A DNA stretch of 13,299 bases from Pseudomonadota bacterium (GTDB lineage Bacteria > Pseudomonadota > Gammaproteobacteria > Burkholderiales > Thiobacillaceae). How positions within the stretch are numbered: position 1 is the stretch's first letter; the number at the start of each line of letters is the position of its first letter. Below, piece after piece: positions 1 through 6,762 of this stretch. The DNA lies in the NCBI GenBank assembly GCA_021821425.1, contig JAKACL010000053.1:1-13299 (forward strand). Direction: 5' to 3'. The notes under the pieces were generated by a model that was not told the origin of the DNA, did not search any database, and saw only the letters and a list, made by a program, of their open reading frames with translations. A program made the position numbers and the translations under genes.

Positions 1-1137
<1,137 letters not shown>

Positions 1138-1217
1138 GGAGGGCGATGCGAGCAGGATGAACAAGCCGTCATTATCGCGGATTTATTCGCATTCCGCCCC
1201 GCGGGACGCTGCTGCAA

Positions 1218-1928
1218 TCAGTCTTTCCATATTTTCAGCTGGGCACGCAGACGCGCCACCGCCTGCGAATGCAACTGGCACACGCGCGATTCGGACACGC
1301 CGAGCACGGCGCCGATTTCCTTCAGGTTCATATCCTGCTCGTAGTACATGCCCATCATGCTGCGCTCGCGCTCGGGCAGATGATGGATCGCGGCGATCAG
1401 GCCCTCGCGGAAGCCGGCATCCTCCAGCACCGAGAGCGGGTCGTTGCTGCCGTCGACCAGATAGCGCTCGAGGAAGCTGGCGCTGTCTTCGTCCGAGAAG
1501 TCTTCGTAATACAGCAGCTGCGAACATTTCACGTCGCCCAGCATCGACTGGTACTGGTCGATCGGCATACCCAGCTCGGCGGAGATTTCCTGTTCGGTGG
1601 GCGACTTGCCGTTGCGCTGCTCCAGCCGGTGGATGGCCGATTCGATCTGGCGCGATTTCTGCCGCACGTGGCGCGGCAGCCAGTCGGCCTCGCGCAGCTC
1701 GTCGAGCATGGCGCCGCGTATGCGCTGGGTGGCATAGGACTCGAACTGGGCGCCCTGGGTGCCGTCGAAGCGGCCGACCGCGTCCAGCAGACCGATCAGT
1801 CCGACCTGGATCAGGTCGTCGACTTCGACGCTGGCCGGCAGGCGCGCCATCATGTGGTACGCGATGCGCTTGACCAGCGGTGCGTACTTGGTGACTTGTT
1901 CGTCTTGCGACGAGGGTTTAACCGCCAT
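1218..1928 (-). CDS. fliA: RNA polymerase sigma factor for flagellar genes (sigma-28)
   Basis: FliA directs RNA polymerase to late flagellar and chemotaxis promoters and is normally held inactive by FlgM until the hook is complete. The 236-residue product has the usual length. Region 2 (about 15-85) contains VDDLIQVGLIGLLDAV and FESYATQRIRGAMLDELRE, typical of FliA. Region 3 (about 85-165) begins with DWLPRHVRQKSR. Region 4 (about 175-230) has LPERER and a helix-turn-helix ending in GVSESRVCQLHSQA. The start ATG at 1928 lies inside the end of the flhG-like gene, whose TAA is at 1920-1918 (11-nt overlap), suggesting translational coupling. The Shine-Dalgarno is weak. A 10-bp direct repeat covers the start (see separate entry). 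No key region is missing, so this late-gene sigma factor looks functional even though other genes in the operon are altered. Confidence 0.96.
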   Translation of the reverse strand: MAVKPSSQDEQVTKYAPLVKRIAYHMMARLPASVEVDDLIQVGLIGLLDAVGRFDGTQGAQFESYATQRIRGAMLDELREADWLPRHVRQKSRQIESAIHRLEQRNGKSPTEQEISAELGMPIDQYQSMLGDVKCSQLLYYEDFSDEDSASFLERYLVDGSNDPLSVLEDAGFREGLIAAIHHLPERERSMMGMYYEQDMNLKEIGAVLGVSESRVCQLHSQAVARLRAQLKIWKD

Positions 1929-2607
1929 GTTTCAAGGCCATGTTTCCAGAGCGTTCTGTTTTGTCGCGAGCCGCCAGGCGCGTCTCATCGCCCGCCATTC
2001 TAACGGCAAGCGCGGCAAATGGGGCATCTTCGCGTGCCGCATCGAAAAGCACCTGCGACATGGCCTGCCCGATAAAGCGGCAACACGCGGCCTGCACCTG
2101 GACGCAGGCGCCGGCGTCGCCCAGCAGGCCGATACGGGATACGCCGCCCCGCTGCATCAGGGTCTTGATCAGCGCGTAGGCGTAGCGCATCGATTCATCG
2201 CTGCAACCGACTTCGACAACGGCATCATGGATTGCGCCTGCCAGCAGACCGGGCAGGGTGTGCGGCCGGCCGGCATCGAACAGCATCGAATCGTAGCCGG
2301 TCAATCTATCGCTCAAGCCTGCTTCGTCGGCCGGCATGCCGGGCGCAACCCAGCCCTCGCCATAGGGCTGCGGCAGCGTGTGAAGCTGCCCGCGCTCGAT
2401 CTGGCGCTTCCAGTCGAACAGGCTGCGCGGCGCAGCAGTATCAAACAGGCGGCCATTCAGGTCGATCAGGAGGACCGTCCGTCCGAGCCGGTGCAGGGCA
2501 TGTGCCAGGCGGGTGCTGGCGTCGGGGGAGTCGAAGAAACCGTGAATGCAGCGCCGCGGCTGGCGCGCCTTGCGCCGCCGCAGTCCGGCTGCCTGGTCAG
2601 CCTGCAC
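1918..2607 (-). CDS. flhG: FlhG-like (MinD/ParA family) protein with degenerate P-loop
   Basis: FlhG (FleN) normally controls flagellar number as a MinD-like ATPase and stimulates the GTPase FlhF through an N-terminal helix. Position between flhF and fliA points to flhG, and so do three pieces of sequence: DQAAGLR at residues 4-10 (the FlhF-activator helix motif DQAxxLR), VLLIDLNGR at 45-53 (matching the VLLLDADLG strand), and YAYALIKTL (matching DAYALIKLL). The deviant Walker A motif KGGVGKT is absent: where it should be, the protein reads GFFDSPDASTRL at 23-34, about five residues shorter. I chose the GTG at 2607, which overlaps the flhF stop and gives 229 residues starting just before DQA. 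An ATG at 2670 would add 21 residues lying inside flhF. There is no Shine-Dalgarno of note. The frame is open and overlaps fliA by 11 nt. It may be a regulator that no longer binds ATP, or an early-decay product. Confidence 0.72.
   Translation of the reverse strand: MQADQAAGLRRRKARQPRRCIHGFFDSPDASTRLAHALHRLGRTVLLIDLNGRLFDTAAPRSLFDWKRQIERGQLHTLPQPYGEGWVAPGMPADEAGLSDRLTGYDSMLFDAGRPHTLPGLLAGAIHDAVVEVGCSDESMRYAYALIKTLMQRGGVSRIGLLGDAGACVQVQAACCRFIGQAMSQVLFDAAREDAPFAALAVRMAGDETRLAARDKTERSGNMALKHGG
1924..1946 (-). repeat. 10-bp direct repeat across the fliA start codon
   Basis: GAAACATGGC (minus-strand reading) occurs twice, at 1946-1937 and 1933-1924, 13 nt apart. The second copy contains the fliA ATG. 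The first copy contains an ATG in the flhG-like frame that is followed by only six more codons before the TAA at 1920. It looks like a small tandem duplication of the fliA initiation site and could influence ribosome re-initiation from flhG to fliA. The effect is inferred; the repeat itself is plain in the sequence. Confidence 0.6.
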
Positions 2608-3715
2608 GGCGTTCGCTGCGCTCGGCCTCGACGCCGGCAAACAGCGGCCAGTCCTCGGCGTCGAGCGCATGCGGGGTGGCCAGCTGGCCGCCTTTCAGCG
2701 CGCGGTCGATCAGATAGGCGGCATTGGGTGCGTGCAGGTCTTCCGGCACCCGCTGGCCGCTGCTGAGATAGGCCAGCGGCAGGCGGTGGCGGATCAGGCT
2801 GTCGAGCGCGGCGCCCGGCTGCGGGGTCTCGTCGAGCTTGGTCAGGATGCAGGCGGCCGCACCCCGGCCGAAGCGCGCGATCGCCTGCTCGATCGCCGCG
2901 CCCTGCTGGGCCGCGGACATCACGACGATGCGGCGCACCCCCAGCGCGTCGAGCGCATGCACGTCACGCGTGCGCGGATCGTTCGGCGCAAAACCGGCGG
3001 TGTCGATCAGCACCAATTTTTTGGCCGCAAGCTCCGGCAGCAGCTGCGTCAGCCGGGCCGGGGCGTCCGCGACATGCAGCGACACGTCGAGCAGGTCGGC
3101 ATAGACGCCAAGCTGCGCTGCGGCGCCGATGCGGTAGGTGTCGGCCGCGACCAGCGCCACGGCGTCGGCGCCGTGGACATCGACCGCGCGCGCGGCGAGC
3201 TTGGCGAGCGTGGTGGTCTTGCCCGAACCGGTGGGGCCGACCAGCGCGTAACGGCCGCCCCGCGCCAGCAGATCGGCGTCGCGTCCCAGCAGCGGCAGAT
3301 TGCGGATCAGCACCTGACGCAGCCAGCGCTGGCCGGCATCGGTGTCGAGCCCGCGCGGCAGGCGCGCCGCCAGCGTGCGGGCGAGTGCACTGCCGAAGCC
3401 GGCGGCGAACAGCGTTTGCAGCAGCGCCACCCGCACCGGGTCGCGCCGCCGCCCGGCGCCCCAGGCAAAACCCGCCAGCTGGTTTTGCAGCATGCCGCGC
3501 AGCCGCGACAGCTCGTGCAGGATGCGCGAACCGCTGGCGCTGTCTGCCGCTTCACCTGCCGCCGCCACGGTCAGGTCACCGTAGGCGCTGGCCACCAGTT
3601 CGACGCCCTGCGGATGCGGTCGCGTCGACAGCACCACGGCGTCGTCGCCGAGTTCGCGACGAACGCGCGCCAACCCTTCACGCGCATTCGCGGCGACGAA
3701 TACCTGTACGCTCAT
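2597..3715 (-). CDS. flhF: Flagellar biosynthesis GTPase FlhF
   Basis: FlhF is an SRP-family GTPase that recruits early flagellar parts to the pole and sets flagellar position together with FlhG. The 372-residue product has a basic N-terminal B domain (about 1-50), a short linker, a helical N domain (about 62-150) and a G domain. G1 is GPTGSGKTTT at 160-169, G2 is DTYRIGAAAQL at 192-202, G3 is DTAGF at 238-242, G4 is TKLDE at 292-296, and a closing SSGQRVPEDL lies near 318-327. It is somewhat shorter than many FlhF proteins, mostly in the B-N linker. In the SRP-type motif DTxRxxAxEQL the Glu is replaced by Ala200, which is unusual. The start ATG at 3715 overlaps the flhA stop as ATGA. The stop TGA at 2599-2597 overlaps the probable GTG start of the flhG-like gene. 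Confidence 0.95.
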   Translation of the reverse strand: MSVQVFVAANAREGLARVRRELGDDAVVLSTRPHPQGVELVASAYGDLTVAAAGEAADSASGSRILHELSRLRGMLQNQLAGFAWGAGRRRDPVRVALLQTLFAAGFGSALARTLAARLPRGLDTDAGQRWLRQVLIRNLPLLGRDADLLARGGRYALVGPTGSGKTTTLAKLAARAVDVHGADAVALVAADTYRIGAAAQLGVYADLLDVSLHVADAPARLTQLLPELAAKKLVLIDTAGFAPNDPRTRDVHALDALGVRRIVVMSAAQQGAAIEQAIARFGRGAAACILTKLDETPQPGAALDSLIRHRLPLAYLSSGQRVPEDLHAPNAAYLIDRALKGGQLATPHALDAEDWPLFAGVEAERSERRAG

Positions 3716-5790
3716 GCCGCTTCTCCCATGCTCAGTTCCGTAGTCACCCGCACCATTTTATCGGCAGGCACCTCGGCAAAGGCAATCACCGCCAGCCGCG
3801 GCTGATTGCGCCGCAACAGCCGCGACAGAACCGCGCGCAAACCGGCCGAGGTCAGCAGCACCGGCGGGTAGCCGGCGCTTTCCTGTTCGGCCAGCGCGCG
3901 CTCGGCGGCCTGGTTCAGCGCTTCCAGCGTGGCCGGGCTCAGCAGCGCTTCGCCTTCGTCGCCCATTTCATTGAACAGGCGAGCTTCGGTCGCCGGCGCC
4001 AGCCCGATCACATGCAGCGTATCGCTGCCTTCGAACAGGCGGTCGACGATGCTGCGGCCGAGCGCGGCGCGCACGGTTTCCAGCAGTTCGTCGATGGCCT
4101 GGCTTCTGGGCGCACGCGCCGCCAGCGTTTCGAACAGGGTGCGGGTGTCGCGGATCGAGACGTTTTCCGCGATCAATTGCTGCAGCACCGTCTGCACCGT
4201 GGTCAGCGGCAGATGACGCGGCGTCACGTCCTCGACCAGTCCCGGGTGCGTGCGCGCCAGCGTGTCGAGCAACTGCTGCACTTCGGTGCGTCCCAGGAGT
4301 TCGGGCGCGTGCTGGCGGAACACCGCCTCGACCTGGCGGGCGATCAGCTCGGCCGGCTCCAGCACGACGAAGCCGCGCAATTCGGCTTCCTCCTCGCGCC
4401 CCGTCTCGATCCAGATGCCCGGCAGCCCGGTCAGCGGATCGGCGCCCGACGTGCCATCGAGCGTACCCAGCACATCGCCCATGTCCACCGCCAGCACCTG
4501 GCCGGTCGGCATTTCGCCGTGCGCCACGACCACGCCCTTGAGCGTGATGCGATAGCTGTTGGGCTTGAGCTCGAGGTTGTCGCGCACGCGGATGAGCGGG
4601 ACCACCAAACCCATGTCGGCGGCAAAATGGCGGCGCGACTCGGTGATTCGCGCCAACGCCTCACCACCCTGGTTGCGGTCGACCAGCGGAATCAGCCGGT
4701 AGCCGACTTCGAGCGCCAACACGTCGACCGGCGGGATGTCGTCCCAGGTGACGTCGAGCGGCGCGGGCAATTCCTCGATCGGCTCCAGTAGTGGCGTGAC
4801 TGCAAGCACCGCGCGCTGGCGTCGCAGCAGCCATCCCCCCAGTCCGCCCAGCACCGCGGCAATTGTCAGGAAGGCCAGATGCGGCGTGCCCGGAATCAGG
4901 CCCAGCGCCCCCAGCACGACGGCGGCAACGAACAGCGTCTGCGGGCGGCCGAAAATCTGGGTGGAAAACTCGCGCGACAGATCCTGCTCGCTCGACGCGC
5001 GGCTGACCACGATGCCCGCCGCAGTCGAAATGATCAGCGCCGGAATCTGCGTCACCAGGCCGTCGCCCACCGTCAGCAGCGCATACCGCCCGAGCGCCTC
5101 GGTCAGCCCCAGGTCGTGCTGGAACAGCCCGACCAGCACGCCGCCGACCAGGTTGACCACCAGGATGACAATGCCGGCGATGGCGTCGCCGCGCACGAAC
5201 TTGGAGGCGCCGTCCATCGCGCCATAGAAGTCCGCTTCGCGACCGATGTCGGCACGCCGGCTGCGCGCTTCGGACTCGTTGATGAAGCCCGCGTTGAGGT
5301 CTGCATCCACTGCCAGCTGCTTGCCCGGCATCGAGTCCAGCGTGAAGCGCGCCGCCACCTCGGCGATGCGCCCGGCGCCCTTGGTGATGACGACGAAATT
5401 GATGATGACCAGGATCAGGAACACCACGAAGCCGACGACGTAGTTGCCGCCCACCAGAAAGTTACCGAAGGATTCGATCACCTTGCCCGCCGCGTCCGGC
5501 CCGGTGTGGCCCTGCATCAGGATGATGCGGGTGGACGCGACGTTGAGCGACAGACGAAGCAGCGTGGTCAGCAGCAGCACCGTGGGGAACACCGAAAAAT
5601 CGAGCGGCCGCCGCGCATTCAGACTCACCAGCATCACGATCATCGCCAGCGCGATGTTGAGCGTGAACAGCACGTCGAGCATGAAGGTGGGCAAGGGCAG
5701 GATCATCATCGCCAGAATCAGCAGCACCAGCAGCGGCACCGCCAGCCGATTCAGCGGCATGCCCATCACCATCACGCCCTGCCCGTTCAC
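3712..5790 (-). CDS. flhA: Flagellar type III export apparatus protein FlhA
   Basis: FlhA forms the nonameric ring of the flagellar export gate in the inner membrane. Its N-terminal half conducts ions, and its C-terminal half docks chaperone-substrate complexes. The 692-residue product has normal length. Several hydrophobic segments lie between about 15 and 325. The conserved FHIPEP-type cytoplasmic loop is at about 136-168 (ITKGAGRIAEVAARFTLDSM, then AVDADLNAGF). The soluble C-domain runs from about 345 to the end and closes with RLLRRNQPRLAVIAFAEVP. I accept the GTG at 5790: it overlaps the flhB stop as GTGA and is preceded by a near-perfect Shine-Dalgarno. A later ATG in the same frame at 5772 is possible. 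The stop overlaps flhF as ATGA. I see no missing element here, in contrast to flhB next to it. Confidence 0.97.
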   Translation of the reverse strand: MNGQGVMVMGMPLNRLAVPLLVLLILAMMILPLPTFMLDVLFTLNIALAMIVMLVSLNARRPLDFSVFPTVLLLTTLLRLSLNVASTRIILMQGHTGPDAAGKVIESFGNFLVGGNYVVGFVVFLILVIINFVVITKGAGRIAEVAARFTLDSMPGKQLAVDADLNAGFINESEARSRRADIGREADFYGAMDGASKFVRGDAIAGIVILVVNLVGGVLVGLFQHDLGLTEALGRYALLTVGDGLVTQIPALIISTAAGIVVSRASSEQDLSREFSTQIFGRPQTLFVAAVVLGALGLIPGTPHLAFLTIAAVLGGLGGWLLRRQRAVLAVTPLLEPIEELPAPLDVTWDDIPPVDVLALEVGYRLIPLVDRNQGGEALARITESRRHFAADMGLVVPLIRVRDNLELKPNSYRITLKGVVVAHGEMPTGQVLAVDMGDVLGTLDGTSGADPLTGLPGIWIETGREEEAELRGFVVLEPAELIARQVEAVFRQHAPELLGRTEVQQLLDTLARTHPGLVEDVTPRHLPLTTVQTVLQQLIAENVSIRDTRTLFETLAARAPRSQAIDELLETVRAALGRSIVDRLFEGSDTLHVIGLAPATEARLFNEMGDEGEALLSPATLEALNQAAERALAEQESAGYPPVLLTSAGLRAVLSRLLRRNQPRLAVIAFAEVPADKMVRVTTELSMGEAA

Positions 5791-6617
5791 CCGATCACCT
5801 CGTTAATCGATCCGGGCCGAGCGCTCGTCCCCTCTCCCCCCGGGAGAGGATTAGGCTGAGGGCGCGCCTTGGCCCCGGCGTTCGCCCCCGACTGCTGGCG
5901 TTCACGCAGCTGCGCCCGCATTTCCGGACTGCCCTCGGCTTCGCGCGCCTCGGCCAGCACCTCCTGCCAGGTCATCGCATGACGGCGCAGATAGCGCCAC
6001 CAGCGCCAGCCCGCATCCAGCGCGGCAATCACCGTCAGCGCCGCAGCCAGCGCCAGCACGCCCCGCCCGACCCAGGCCGCGGCCGGTGCCAGCGCAGCGT
6101 TGGCGGACTGGTCATGCAGCGCGTGCCATTCTCCCGTCAGCACCCAGCCGACCGCGGCCGCAATCAGCGCGAGCTTCAGCAGCACCAGCCCGCCATCGAA
6201 CCAGGCATCGGCTGAGAACAGCCGCGCCAGGGGTTTGTAAGGATGGAGAGGGGCCCGGCTCAAATCGGCCTGCGCGCGCTGCGGCGCATAGACCCAGCCG
6301 GAAAGCAGCATCGGCGCCACCAGTGCGGCGGCAAAAATGACCGCCAGCAAGGGCACCAGTACCCACAACACGGTCTGGAGCGATTCGAGAACAGTCGGCG
6401 AAAGCGGATGGGCGCCCGGGGCGAACGCCGCTTCGATCAGGGATTGCAGGGACTGCAGCAGACGCGGCGCCAGCCAGCTCAGCGCGCCCAGCGCCGACAG
6501 CAGCACCGCCCACGCGGCAAATTCGGCCGAACGCGGCACATCGCCCGCACTGCGCGCCTCTTGCAGGCGCCGCGGGCTTGCCGGTTCGGTACGCGAAAGA
6601 TCTGACTCCTCGGCCAT
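5787..6617 (-). CDS. flhB: FlhB-like export switch protein lacking the C-terminal autocleavage domain
   Basis: FlhB sits with FlhA in the flagellar export gate and switches substrate class after cleaving itself at NPTH. The 276-residue product matches the FlhB membrane half. It begins with TEPASPRRLQEARSAGDVPRS (8-28, family form KTExPTPxRLxxARxxGxxPRS). It has four hydrophobic segments near 33-55, 82-104, 142-162 and 184-206. It continues with HAMTWQEVLAEAREAEGSPE at 213-232 (family MSRQEVKDEYKxxEGDPE) and LRERQQ at 237-242. There the homology stops. The next block in the family (RRRMM, VPKAD, NPTH and about 130 further residues) is absent, whereas FlhB is usually about 350-385 residues. The tail PNPLPGGEG (255-263) is repeat-encoded. 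The last residues overlap flhA by 4 nt. It may be a remodelled FlhB whose C-domain is encoded elsewhere, or a non-functional remnant that preserves flhA coupling. Confidence 0.85.
   Translation of the reverse strand: MAEESDLSRTEPASPRRLQEARSAGDVPRSAEFAAWAVLLSALGALSWLAPRLLQSLQSLIEAAFAPGAHPLSPTVLESLQTVLWVLVPLLAVIFAAALVAPMLLSGWVYAPQRAQADLSRAPLHPYKPLARLFSADAWFDGGLVLLKLALIAAAVGWVLTGEWHALHDQSANAALAPAAAWVGRGVLALAAALTVIAALDAGWRWWRYLRRHAMTWQEVLAEAREAEGSPEMRAQLRERQQSGANAGAKARPQPNPLPGGEGTSARPGSINEVIG
5793..5801 (-). promoter_or_regulatory. Strong Shine-Dalgarno for flhA inside the flhB tail
   Basis: GAGGTGATC on the minus strand is complementary to the 3' end of 16S rRNA (anti-Shine-Dalgarno GATCACCTC). 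The GAGGTG core sits 5 nt before the GTG at 5790. It decides the flhA start and lies inside the last codons of flhB, so flhA can be translated well whatever the fate of flhB. Confidence 0.75.
5824..5866. repeat. Short palindromic REP-like dispersed repeat at the 3' end of flhB
   Basis: The core is CCTCTCCC (5831-5838), CCC, GGGAGAGG (5842-5849): an 8-bp perfect stem with a 3-nt loop. It is flanked by ATTAGGCTGAGGGCG. Such CCCTCTCCC/GGGAGAGG palindromes with a CCTCA-CC(T/C)AA flank are a familiar class of dispersed intergenic repeats in GC-rich proteobacteria, and their read-through gives PNPLPGGEG-like peptides. Here it is read within flhB exactly where FlhB homology ends. The outer limits are approximate. 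Whether it recurs in this genome cannot be seen from one window. Confidence 0.6.
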
Positions 6618-6685
6618 GCTTGTCTCATGTTTTGAGGGAGTCTAGCACGATGCACAAGCCGGTTTTACGCCTCGCAGCGCACCGT

Positions 6686-6704
6686 CCTGACCGGATTCGT
6701 CAGG
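6686..6704. other. Small inverted repeat between the GGDEF-EAL gene and flhB
   Basis: CCTGAC and GTCAGG form a 6-bp stem with a 7-nt loop in the 145-nt gap between the two genes. No T-run follows on either strand, so it is not a convincing intrinsic terminator. I see no good sigma-28, sigma-54 or sigma-70 promoter in the rest of this gap. The flhB operon may therefore be read through from the signalling genes, or its promoter may be a poor consensus match. Confidence 0.3.
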
Positions 6705-6762
6705 GGCGATGCGCCGCCAACCGGACACACTTCAGGTTCCCTCCCCCTTGGTGTGCCCCCTG

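Noticed and set aside
1138..1217. Terminator after fliA or promoter for maeB
   Set aside because: A CCCGCGGG palindrome and a GATAAT-like hexamer are present, but there is no T-run and no matching -35 box at proper spacing.
2608..2670. ATG at 2670 as the start of the FlhG-like gene
   Set aside because: It would add 21 residues inside the flhF coding end with no family similarity. The conserved DQAxxLR motif of FlhG lies at the very N-terminus and fits the GTG at 2607.
2546..4791. Long plus-strand frames of 419 and 468 residues
   Set aside because: They are antisense to flhF and flhA, which have full motif support. Their compositions are biased and no domain is recognisable.
4879..5859. 326-residue plus-strand frame rich in His, Gln, Asp and Arg
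   Set aside because: It is antisense to the membrane half of flhA; the polar low-complexity look is the complement of hydrophobic codons.
6618..6762. Sigma-28 or sigma-54 promoter for flhB
   Set aside because: A TAAA and a GG-N10-GC pair occur, but the remaining consensus positions do not match, so I do not call a promoter.
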